A stretch of DNA of 64,000 bases, from positions 1 to 64,000 of the forward strand of contig NZ_ALWX01000014.1 in NCBI RefSeq assembly GCF_000297495.1. The letters run 5' to 3'. The notes beneath the pieces were generated by a model, which had not been told where the DNA came from, did not search any database, and saw only the letters and a list, made by a program, of their open reading frames with translations. The DNA is from Janibacter hoylei PVAS-1 (lineage in GTDB: Bacteria; Actinomycetota; Actinomycetes; Actinomycetales; Dermatophilaceae). Each line of letters opens with the position of its first letter. Positions within the stretch are counted from its first letter, which is position 1. This document shows positions 10,201 through 17,955 of this stretch, piece after piece. Position numbers and translations under genes: made by a program.

Positions 10201-11313
10201 GCAGTCCGGTCGCGGTCTTGGCCGGCAAAGAGCGCCAATCTCGAATATGCCGCTGTTTGGGGTACCACGGCCACGGTCGCTAACGCCATCACGCGCGTCT
10301 GCGATGACGAGCCTGTGCGAGCGGTCTCCACCCTGCTTGAGCCCGAGGGGCGAGTCTCCGGTCATCCCTCGCGGTTGAAGGAGAACGAGGACACTGCGTT
10401 TATCGGCTGCTACGCCTTGGGAAAGGGATTCGTCCTCCAGCCCGAGGTTGCGCTTGCTTGGATCGACGCAGACCCGGCTAATGCCGATGTGCTCTTCCCA
10501 TACCTCAACGGCGAAGACCTGAACTCCCGCCCCGACGGCTCACCTTCCAGGTGGGTCATCGACATGGGAGAACGAAGCCAAGAGGAAGCTGAACGCTATG
10601 CCATCCCTTGGCAGCACCTAGACGCCGCCGTGAAGCCCGAACGGATTGCCAAAGACGGCAACAAGTACCCCCGCATGGTCCACGAGTGGTGGAAATTCTG
10701 GAATCCGAGGCCCGCCATGCGGAAGGCCCTCGCAGACGTGCACGAATGCCTCGCCATCGCGCGAGTCAGCAAGACCGTAATGCCTGTCAGGGTGCCAATC
10801 TCAGGGGTGCCCAGCGAACAACTGGTGGTTTTCGCCACGGACAGTTTCGTTGACCAGGCGGTACTCTCGTCCTCCGTTAACCAGCTCTGGGCCGTCACTC
10901 ATGCCTCGACACTCGGAACTGGGGTCAGGTACACCCCGTCCGACGTGTTCGAGACCTTCCCGCGCCCATCTAACTACGCCAGGCTGGGAGTCGTCGGACG
11001 TCGCCTTGACGAGGACCGACGCGAGATCATGCTGCGTCGAGAGCTCGGGCTCACCGCGCTCTACAACCTCGTCAACGACCCCGACCTTGCCTCCGACAGC
11101 GATGCTGATGTCGCCCGGGTGCGGGAGATCCACGTCGACCTCGACCACGCGGTGATGGCGGCGTACGGCTGGGACGACGTGCCGCTCGACCACGGGTTCC
11201 ACACGTACCGCCAGATGACGCGGTGGACGGTCTCTCCCGCCGCACGAGTTGCGATCCTCGACCGCCTGCTCGAAGAAAACCATCGCCGCGCAGCGGAGGA
11301 AGGCACTCGATGA
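7294..11313 (+). CDS. drmMI: DISARM adenine-N6 DNA methyltransferase DrmMI
   Basis: The protein is large, ~1339 residues. An N-terminal ~600 residues without clear motifs is followed by an Eco57I-type N6-adenine methyltransferase core: SAM motif I IADIACGSGAFLV (~622), GADINAMAVEMCKLSLWL, and catalytic motif IV GNPPFLGGKK (~885, NPPF). The rest resembles the target-recognition part of type IIG enzymes, but no nuclease motif is apparent. In class 1 DISARM this enzyme marks host DNA as self. The ATG at 7294 is preceded by GAGGAGG 8 bases upstream and shares bases with the drmD stop; a GTG at 7291 is also possible. The gene ends in a 4-base overlap with drmA. Confidence 0.9.
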   Translation: MAGRVSSRRRAPKASEQHRAWLSLVDAEGPFLSVPALTRLWPQGMPTLTEHQRATLTDTKPALDAAWDAWRIDPDGDLGRYREVRDRWVHTVLNEVVGWDQVDSGSTPAAATVSSPDQSVTVSPTTTLGDAEALVWVVDPVLSLRDHLDDGWATSPIDRMEIMLRASRVPIGIVSDGRWWALVSAAEGGLAASGIVDALTWIEETTVRDAFLHLVDPLRLIGGAEADRLPALFVESVAAAEEITTSLGVQVRRAVELVISDFSRAGATARALGDPDPLPDDGAEIYEAAVTVMMRVVFLLFAEERGLLPEGSLYSAGYGLATQLDHLDDRARHEGEEALDGTHQTWHRLLATSTALHRGSTFEDMRLPAYGGSLFDPERFTFLTTTTSSGGLSVMVSDRVMRAVLDAVQVARLSGQDARRISFRDIDVEQIGYIYEGLLGYTCTRATSLTVGLIGKEGSEPEVPVSVLDDLAERHGASSDPDGELAAAIIAWAKTHQPASTLQSKAALKKALASSDSMEGVEQALRAVAPHDEQVREALRPWIGAIRRDLRGRPVVAHPGDLLVVETPSRSNAGAHYTPRDLAESVVQHALDPLCYRPGPHQTNDRDQWQILPPEDLLDLRIADIACGSGAFLVAAARYLGARLVESWQRHEQSVHGSAEDVRIQAVRLVVANCLYGADINAMAVEMCKLSLWLVSLDRHEPFSFVDDKIIVGNSLLGLTNLRQLEELHIEPHSRQDAGRWSLTDDNELDLSLDIDEHLSQALRLRSALRGVIAEGDAQRDGRAKRRQLARFRGEVAPLKRVADAVIATGLRLGGKRGRALDEAYADLRAVVRSDDGSDNSLLARRVEAGLTPAVQTDYERWQPLHWPLEVPDVMERGGFDAIIGNPPFLGGKKLSPALGSNLREWLVNILAQGQKGNADLVAYFFLRAVTLLSPNGVIGLIATNTLAQGDTREVGLDRLVSDGFTIIRAVRSRSWPAKSANLEYAAVWGTTATVANAITRVCDDEPVRAVSTLLEPEGRVSGHPSRLKENEDTAFIGCYALGKGFVLQPEVALAWIDADPANADVLFPYLNGEDLNSRPDGSPSRWVIDMGERSQEEAERYAIPWQHLDAAVKPERIAKDGNKYPRMVHEWWKFWNPRPAMRKALADVHECLAIARVSKTVMPVRVPISGVPSEQLVVFATDSFVDQAVLSSSVNQLWAVTHASTLGTGVRYTPSDVFETFPRPSNYARLGVVGRRLDEDRREIMLRRELGLTALYNLVNDPDLASDSDADVARVREIHVDLDHAVMAAYGWDDVPLDHGFHTYRQMTRWTVSPAARVAILDRLLEENHRRAAEEGTR

Positions 11314-14300
11314 GCACGACGCCCGGCCCTGCCAATCGCCTCGATTCGCCGACGCCACCCATGGACCCGGACGGCTCCTCGTGGACCGCACGGGAGTCCC
11401 TGACCCGAGTCCTCCATCGCGAGCTCGTAGGACCGGCCGGCGGTCCTGACGAGCTCCTCCCGATCAAGCCGGACGGACGCTACCTCGTCGGGCGCATCGC
11501 CCCCGTACGGCTCACGGCCGGACAGGGTGCGGCTCCGAGCACGGACGGCGCCACGGACCAGAACTCCCAAGATGACGACACCATCGAACTGGGCGACGAG
11601 CATGACGCGCGTGACGTCCGCGGGCTCCCGGTCACCAATGTCGACGACTCGGCCATCGACTCCGACGAGGACACCGGCGCCGAGGACACCCCGATCCGTC
11701 GAGGGTTGACGATCCCCGCCTCCATGGGACTCCGGTTCCAGGTCGCCGCTGCCTGCCCGGCCGTCACCGTGACGGCCACGTGGGGTACCTACTCAGCCGA
11801 AAAGGTCGCCGTCGAGACGAACCCCAAGAACGGCGCGCCTCCCGAGCCGACGCAGGAACGCCGTCACTACCGGCGCACGCATCACCAGCACGCGGTCCCC
11901 CTTCGCCTGGCGGACATGACCTCGGGGCAGACGCACACACTGACCATCGAGGAGTCAGTGACCCTCCGGGTCGACATCACCGATGACACCGAGCTGGGCC
12001 GACGCATCGTCGAGGTGGCCCTCTGCAACGACCTCGAGACGCCGCCGACGATCCCCGTCCATGCCTGGCTCTACCAGACCCACCTTGCTGTCGAGGCCGA
12101 CGGTGACGCGACTTTCCTCCCAGTCCGTGATGTCCTCACCGACACTCGACCCGACCCTGATCCCGAGGTGCAACGACTTCGGCTGCAGTACCGGGACCGG
12201 CTCGAGTTCGCCATCGGCCGGACCTGCTCGGCGACCTGGACGACTCCCGAGGGCGATGACGACCAACGCGCAGCGGTCCGAGTGGAGACGACATGGCTTC
12301 CCCAGGCCGAGACTCCACAGGTCACGGCGCAGAGCATCGACGACGCACTCCTCGACATGCGACAGCTCGCGGAGGCAACCCCCGGGGCCCTGGAGGCCGG
12401 GCTGCGTCCCATTGCTGATGGTTATGCCGCGTGGCTGGGCGAGCAGCAGGATCTCGCCGGCACCCTTCCGGACCATTTGCGGTCGACGGCGGACGAGGCC
12501 ATCGAGGAGGCCTGGGCAGTGCACACCCAACTCGTCGACGGCATCGACTTCCTCGTCGAGGACGATGAGGCACGACGCTGCTTCTCCTTCATGAACTCCG
12601 TCATGGCCGAGCAACGAGTCCGCAGCCAGATCGCGCAGGGACGGACCGGCGACGCGCCCGCCGACCTGGACACCATCACCCGGGCCGTGGACGCCAGGGA
12701 GGAGAGCGCCCACTCATGGCGCGCCTTCCAGCTCGCCTTCGTCCTCATGCAACTCCGGTCCCTCAGCGAGCCCACCTCACCGAGACGCTCCGGTCCCATC
12801 CCGAGCGTGGAGCTCCTCTTCTTCCCCACCGGTGGCGGCAAGACCGAGGCTTACCTCGGCCTCGCCGCCTACACCTTCGCGGTGCGGCGCCGGCAGGGAG
12901 TCGTCGAGTCCACTGACGGACCACTCGACGGCACCGAGGGCGTCGCGGTCCTCATGAGGTACACCCTCCGGCTGCTCACCGCGCAGCAGTTCCAGCGGGC
13001 GACCACCCTCGTCTGCGCAGCCGAAGTCGCACGCCGTGCCGACACCGCGACGTGGGGCCAGACCCCCTTCCGGATCGGCCTCTGGGTCGGAACTGATGTC
13101 ACGCCCAAGCGCATCAGCGAGGCCGCGGCGACGGTCTCCGACGCCCAGTCCGGCAGGACGAAGCGCCTGCCCGTCCTGCAGTTCAAGCGGTGCCCGTGGT
13201 GCGGTCACTCGATCGCCCCCGCCAACGTCAAGGTGGATGAGGACGCCGGGCGGGTCTTCGTCCGCTGCGGTGACAAGTTCGGCCGCTGCCCCTTCTCCGA
13301 GGGCGGATCCGTCGACGAGGGACTGCCTGTCCTGACCGTCGACGAGGAGATCTACCGACTGGCGCCTGCCTTCGTCATCGCCACGGTCGACAAGTTCGCG
13401 CGACTAGCCCGAGAGGGGGAGGCCGCGGCCCTCTTCGGCTACGTCAGCCAGCGGTGCGAGCTGCACGGTTTCGTCCACCCCGACTCGCAGTCGTGCACGA
13501 TCAAGCTCAACAACAAGCACCAGCAAGCCAAGGGCGGTGGCCGGCGGCTGCCACACGGCCGGCTCCGCCCACCAGACCTGATCATCCAGGACGAGCTGCA
13601 CCTCATCACCGGCGCCCTCGGCACAACCGTCGGCCTCTTCGAGGTTGTCATCGACACCCTCTCGACGTGGCGCAACGCCGCCGGCCATGCGATCAAGCCG
13701 CTGATCGTTGCGTCGTCGGCGACAGTGCGCAACGCTCCGGAGCAGGTCCGTAGCCTTTACGGGCGAGCCGTGACCTTCTTCCCACCACAGGTCATCGACG
13801 CGTCAGAGACCTTCTTCTCCACCGAGATCAAGCCCACGCAAGACTCCCCTGGTCGCAGGTATCTCGGCGTCTCGACGACCGGCGTGCGGTTCACCGTCGC
13901 CGAGATCCGCCTTGTCGAGACCCTGCTGGCGACCGGCCAGCTCCTCTTCGACGCGGAACCCGAGACCGCCGATCCTTACATGACGCTGGTCGGTTACTTC
14001 AGCGCCACACGCGAGCTGGCGGGACTTGCGAGGTACATCCAGGACGACGTGCAGACCGCGCTGGCCAAGGGCCGCCCGGGAGTGGATCTCCCGCGGAGGT
14101 TCGGCTCCGCCTTCGGTCTGCACACGGCGGAACTGACGGCTCGCGTCTCGGGGGCCGACATCACCGGCACCCTCGACCAGATGGGTCTGCAGTTCGACCC
14201 TGCCTACGACACCAGCCAGGCACTCGCCACTCGGATCGAGGACTCGCGTGCCGGCAAGGAGGTGGCGCGTCGGCGGATCCATCCCTACGACGTAGTGCTG

Positions 14301-15068
14301 GCCACTTCGATGTTGCAGGTCGGGGTCGACGTGCAGCGCCTTGGCCTGATGCTCGTCGTCGGTCAGCCCAAGAACACCGCCGAGTACATCCAGGCCTCTT
14401 CACGTGTGGGACGTGCCGCCGACCGGCCGGGTCTCGTCGTCACTCTTGGGAACTGGTCCCGCCCCCGCGACCTCGCGCACTTCGAGCAGTTCCGGCACTA
14501 CCACGAGACCTTCTACGCCCAGGTCGAGGCGCTCTCCGTCACTCCCTTCTCCGTCACGGCGATGGAGCGCGGGCTCGACGGAGTCCTCGTCAGCGCCGCC
14601 CGTGTCCTCGACGCGGGCCGGAGCGCCCATGCGACGTCGCTGTCCCCGGAAGCGGGTGCGGCCCGAGTCGCCGACCGTCGTCCAGCTCTGGAGGCCCTCA
14701 TCGACTCGATGACGGAGCGAGTCACCGCAGCATCGGACGAGACCTCGGCCCAATGGGCCCGCAGCCGTCTGGTCAACCGACTGGACACTTGGGAGCAGCG
14801 GCGCACCACGCTGCGTGATCGGTCGCTCTCCCTCACCTACGAAAAAGTCAGAGACACCTCGACCCACGCGCCCTTGCTGCGGAGTGCGGAGAACGTGACA
14901 TCGCGGGACGCGTTGGCCGGTGAGGCACCCTTCGTCGTCGCCAACTCGATGCGTGAGGTCCAGCCCGAGATCAATCTCCTCGTCAGCCCGATCAAGGAAC
15001 GGCTCTACTACGTGGCCCCGCCCGGCGCACCGGTCTGGGCAGCCCAAGGGAAGGACCGGAACCCATGA
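11310..15068 (+). CDS. drmA: DISARM helicase DrmA
   Basis: This is a superfamily 2 helicase of ~1252 residues. Walker A is FFPTGGGKTEAYLG (~508), a Cys4 zinc ribbon lies at ~628-655 (CPWCGHS...CGDKFGRCPF), the DExH-type motif is IIQDELHLITG (~760), motif III is SSATVRN (~802), and motifs V/VI are LQVGVDVQRLG and QASSRVGRA (~1030). DrmA and DrmB form the core complex of DISARM, which acts on incoming DNA. The ATG at 11310 overlaps the drmMI stop as ATGA and follows GGAGGAAGG. The 500 residues before Walker A include an acidic, low-complexity part (~50-110). Confidence 0.92.
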   Translation: MSTTPGPANRLDSPTPPMDPDGSSWTARESLTRVLHRELVGPAGGPDELLPIKPDGRYLVGRIAPVRLTAGQGAAPSTDGATDQNSQDDDTIELGDEHDARDVRGLPVTNVDDSAIDSDEDTGAEDTPIRRGLTIPASMGLRFQVAAACPAVTVTATWGTYSAEKVAVETNPKNGAPPEPTQERRHYRRTHHQHAVPLRLADMTSGQTHTLTIEESVTLRVDITDDTELGRRIVEVALCNDLETPPTIPVHAWLYQTHLAVEADGDATFLPVRDVLTDTRPDPDPEVQRLRLQYRDRLEFAIGRTCSATWTTPEGDDDQRAAVRVETTWLPQAETPQVTAQSIDDALLDMRQLAEATPGALEAGLRPIADGYAAWLGEQQDLAGTLPDHLRSTADEAIEEAWAVHTQLVDGIDFLVEDDEARRCFSFMNSVMAEQRVRSQIAQGRTGDAPADLDTITRAVDAREESAHSWRAFQLAFVLMQLRSLSEPTSPRRSGPIPSVELLFFPTGGGKTEAYLGLAAYTFAVRRRQGVVESTDGPLDGTEGVAVLMRYTLRLLTAQQFQRATTLVCAAEVARRADTATWGQTPFRIGLWVGTDVTPKRISEAAATVSDAQSGRTKRLPVLQFKRCPWCGHSIAPANVKVDEDAGRVFVRCGDKFGRCPFSEGGSVDEGLPVLTVDEEIYRLAPAFVIATVDKFARLAREGEAAALFGYVSQRCELHGFVHPDSQSCTIKLNNKHQQAKGGGRRLPHGRLRPPDLIIQDELHLITGALGTTVGLFEVVIDTLSTWRNAAGHAIKPLIVASSATVRNAPEQVRSLYGRAVTFFPPQVIDASETFFSTEIKPTQDSPGRRYLGVSTTGVRFTVAEIRLVETLLATGQLLFDAEPETADPYMTLVGYFSATRELAGLARYIQDDVQTALAKGRPGVDLPRRFGSAFGLHTAELTARVSGADITGTLDQMGLQFDPAYDTSQALATRIEDSRAGKEVARRRIHPYDVVLATSMLQVGVDVQRLGLMLVVGQPKNTAEYIQASSRVGRAADRPGLVVTLGNWSRPRDLAHFEQFRHYHETFYAQVEALSVTPFSVTAMERGLDGVLVSAARVLDAGRSAHATSLSPEAGAARVADRRPALEALIDSMTERVTAASDETSAQWARSRLVNRLDTWEQRRTTLRDRSLSLTYEKVRDTSTHAPLLRSAENVTSRDALAGEAPFVVANSMREVQPEINLLVSPIKERLYYVAPPGAPVWAAQGKDRNP

Positions 15069-17122
15069 CCGACTTCATCCACGATGCCGGACGGGCCCCC
15101 GATGCCTTGGGCGATGCCGCGGCACAGCAGGAGGACGGGACCAAGAAGAACTACGCCCGGGTCGGCAGTCAGCGCCCTTCGGCGCTGCTCTACACCTACG
15201 GTCCCGGATCGATCATCGACCTCCCCCACTTCACTGTGATGCCCTGTGGTTATGACGAGTGGGAGCCGGTGTACGCGCGCCGCGACGGCTCGCGGCCGAT
15301 CCACGCCCCGCGACTCCTCCAGACGGTCCGCACGATGCTCGGCAACCAGATCGGTGAGCTGCGGGGCTTTCCCTGGTCGCCGAAGGAGATCGCCTCCTCG
15401 AAGGAGGGCGTTGACCTCGGTGTGCAGAGCATTGTCTTCCCTCAGTGGATGCGCTGTACGGGGTGCGACCGATTAGCGCCGCTGTCTGTCTGGGAGTATG
15501 CCAACGAGCGAGCCCGACGACCTGATCTGGCACAGTTCACGCACGCTGGGTGTCCCGGCCGAACCCGACGGGGACAGCGCCAGAGCACCTTGGCGGCGAA
15601 GGGGCGCAAGCTGAAGAACCAGCCGGTGGTCACCGCGCGGTACCTCTTGGCGTGCGAGAACGGGCACCTCGACGAGTTCCCTTACGAGTGGTGGGTTCAC
15701 GAGGGCGGGTCATGCGGCAAGCCCGACGTGGAGGTGCCCATCCTGGCCATGCGCGAGCTCACGTCGGGGCGTGGCGCCAACGCGATCATCGAATGCCGCT
15801 CGTGCGGAGCTAGCAGATCCATGACCTTGGCGCTGGGCGAGGCCGGTCGTGAGCGGCTGCCTCGCTGTCGTGGTCGCCATCCTCACCTCGACGGGTTCGA
15901 ACCGAAGGGGTGCTCCAAGGAAGCACGTGTGATGCTTGTCGGGGCTTCCAACCTGTGGTTCCCCGCCGTGACCTCGATCATCGTCATGCCGGACTCCACC
16001 ACAGAGGAAACTCTGCAGGAGCTGGCGCTCACAGTGGCTGCCCGTCATGCGGAAGACCTCGAGGAGTTCGGCGACAACGTCAAGATGATGCGACGCATCC
16101 TCCGGGAGAGCATCGACGTGTCGTCCCTCTCCGACGACGAGGTGGCCGAGCTCGTGCAGCTCGCCCTCTCCCCGGCCGAGAGCGAGGATGACCGGCTCGC
16201 ACGGAAGGAACGCTGGGATCCCGTCGAACTTCTCGAGCCGGAGTGGCGCTATCTTCAGGATGACCCGCCGGGCGAACGTCACGAGAACAAGGCAAGCGGT
16301 CTGACGCTCTCTCCGAGGAAGGTCGCCGCCGACATGGCTCCGGGCATCGCGCGGGTCCTGGCGGTCGATCGCCTCCGCAAGGTCAACGCGGTACTCGGGT
16401 TCACGCGGATCGACGAGCTCGACCGCATCAACGATTCGACGTCACGTCTGGTCAGGCTCAACCGCAACGGTCGCCCACGCTGGACCGTGGCGACCGAGGA
16501 TCGCGGCGAGGGGATCTTCATCCAGCTCGACGAGAAGATGGTCTCCGAGTGGGAGGCCCGGGTCGAAGCGAGCGAGCTCTGGGCCCACCATGTCGCCGCC
16601 CACGAGAGGAACTTCCGCAACCGGTACTCGGAGACCTCCGACATCGCCGATCATCACGACCGACTGCAGCCACCGCGGTACTGGCTGGTCCACAGCCTGA
16701 GCCACACCCTCATCCGGCAGATGGCGATGTCGAGTGGCTACGGCGGGGCCAGCATCAGTGAGCGTCTCTATGCGTGGAAGGGAACCGCCGAGCGTGAGCC
16801 AGCCGCGGGGATGATCATCTGCACGACCGCCTCGGACAGCGACGGAACTCTGGGAGGCTTGGTTCGCCTCAGCGAGGAAGCGCGGCTCGCGGCCCTGGTG
16901 CACGACTCCCTTCGGGTGACGTCTCGCTGCTCCTCCGACCCGATCTGCTCATCCCGTACACCCCAGGACCCCGAGGACTTCCTGCACGGGGCAGCCTGCC
17001 ACTGCTGCACCTTCGTCTCGGAGACCTCCTGCGAAAAGGGCAACCGCTTCCTCGACCGGAGATTCCTCCTGTCCTTGCCTGATTCCGACCTCGGCTTCTT
17101 CGGTCGACCTGATGTCTGGTGA
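15065..17122 (+). CDS. drmB: DISARM DUF1998 protein DrmB
   Basis: DrmB (685 residues) is the DUF1998 partner of DrmA. It contains several Cys/His clusters suited to zinc: RCTGCD (~130), ACENGHLDEFPYEWW (~196), CRSCG (~244) and a C-terminal CHCC set (~645) after RCSSDPICSS. The DUF1998 core is seen as HSLSHTLIRQMAMSSGYG (~543). The gene overlaps drmA by ATGA and drmC by 11 bases, so all five drm genes appear cotranscribed. Composition matches the rest of the operon. Confidence 0.92.
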   Translation: MTDFIHDAGRAPDALGDAAAQQEDGTKKNYARVGSQRPSALLYTYGPGSIIDLPHFTVMPCGYDEWEPVYARRDGSRPIHAPRLLQTVRTMLGNQIGELRGFPWSPKEIASSKEGVDLGVQSIVFPQWMRCTGCDRLAPLSVWEYANERARRPDLAQFTHAGCPGRTRRGQRQSTLAAKGRKLKNQPVVTARYLLACENGHLDEFPYEWWVHEGGSCGKPDVEVPILAMRELTSGRGANAIIECRSCGASRSMTLALGEAGRERLPRCRGRHPHLDGFEPKGCSKEARVMLVGASNLWFPAVTSIIVMPDSTTEETLQELALTVAARHAEDLEEFGDNVKMMRRILRESIDVSSLSDDEVAELVQLALSPAESEDDRLARKERWDPVELLEPEWRYLQDDPPGERHENKASGLTLSPRKVAADMAPGIARVLAVDRLRKVNAVLGFTRIDELDRINDSTSRLVRLNRNGRPRWTVATEDRGEGIFIQLDEKMVSEWEARVEASELWAHHVAAHERNFRNRYSETSDIADHHDRLQPPRYWLVHSLSHTLIRQMAMSSGYGGASISERLYAWKGTAEREPAAGMIICTTASDSDGTLGGLVRLSEEARLAALVHDSLRVTSRCSSDPICSSRTPQDPEDFLHGAACHCCTFVSETSCEKGNRFLDRRFLLSLPDSDLGFFGRPDVW

Positions 17123-17848
17123 CGCCGCACGCTTGTCCCTGGCTCGCCAGCTGACCGCGGACGAGGCAGCGAAGCTCGCCGAGCGACTCGGGTCAGGCGC
17201 TTCGGCCTCGCAGGCCCTGCAGATGATCTCTCCCTCTCGGCACCTCGAGGTGGGCAAGCTCCTCACGCAGGCAGGCCTCAAGGAGGACCGCGAGGGACTC
17301 GTCCAAGTCCTCCGAGTCGTGCACGAAGCCCGGAGCCAGTACAGCCCGATCAGCACCATCTGGACCACTCCGAAGGGATTGGCGCAGACGGGCTCGCTGA
17401 CCTCGTCCCTCCACCAGCTGGTAGCGAACGCGCGCGAATCTATTGTGTGTGCCACATTCAACTTCCAACGCTCGTCTGCTCAGTGGGACGCCTTGCGTGA
17501 CGCGGCGGCTCGGCCCGACCTGTCAGTGCGCGTATACGTCGATCGCGATGCCGCGGACCACAAACCCGAATCCTGGAAACCCACCACTCAGCAGATCGCG
17601 GCGAACTCGTGGGCGCCACCGTGCTGAGGTCGCGACCTCTGAAGGGCAAGCAGGTGCGAACTCACGCGAAGTTCTTCGCGATCGACCACCGCACCCTCGT
17701 CATCACCAGCGCGAACTTCTCGAAGAGCGCCGAGTTTCACAACGTCGAACTGGGCCTGCGCATCGACGATCCCGCTCTGACGGCATCCATCGAGAGTCAG
17801 ATGCAGAATCTGGAGCAGTACATATACGAAGTGGTGCGTCGGACCTAG
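17112..17848 (+). CDS. drmC: DISARM phospholipase D-like protein DrmC (one frameshift)
   Basis: The protein has a PLD-like fold with an HxKxxxxD motif (HAKFFAID, ~184-191) and ANFSKSAEFHNVELG after it, ~245 residues in all. As read, the frame ends early at 17627 (SWAPPC, stop). Adding one G at 17600-17601 gives QQIAGELVGATVL and joins the two parts without loss. The cause is either an assembly error or a true loss. DrmC was reported as dispensable for DISARM protection in the Bacillus system, so real decay would be tolerable. It starts inside drmB, with ATG 17112 overlapping its end. Confidence 0.82.
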
Positions 17849-17864
17849 TGCAGCGTGTTGGCCG

Positions 17865-17878
17865 CCCTCAGCTGAGGG
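17865..17878. repeat. 14-bp palindrome after drmC
   Basis: CCCTCAGCTGAGGG is a perfect palindrome between the convergent ends of drmC and the GmrSD-like gene. It has no loop or T-run, so terminator function is doubtful. It is the only structured sequence in this 107-base gap. Confidence 0.3.
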
Positions 17879-17955
17879 ACGCAACCTCGGGTACTGGCGG
17901 CAGAACCTGACGCATTCAGTCCGAGAGCGAGCGTTCCACCCAGCGTGAGAAAAAG

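Noticed and set aside
17865-17878. CCCTCAGCTGAGGG as a rho-independent terminator of drmC
   Set aside because: It has no loop and no T-run; it is kept only as a palindrome.
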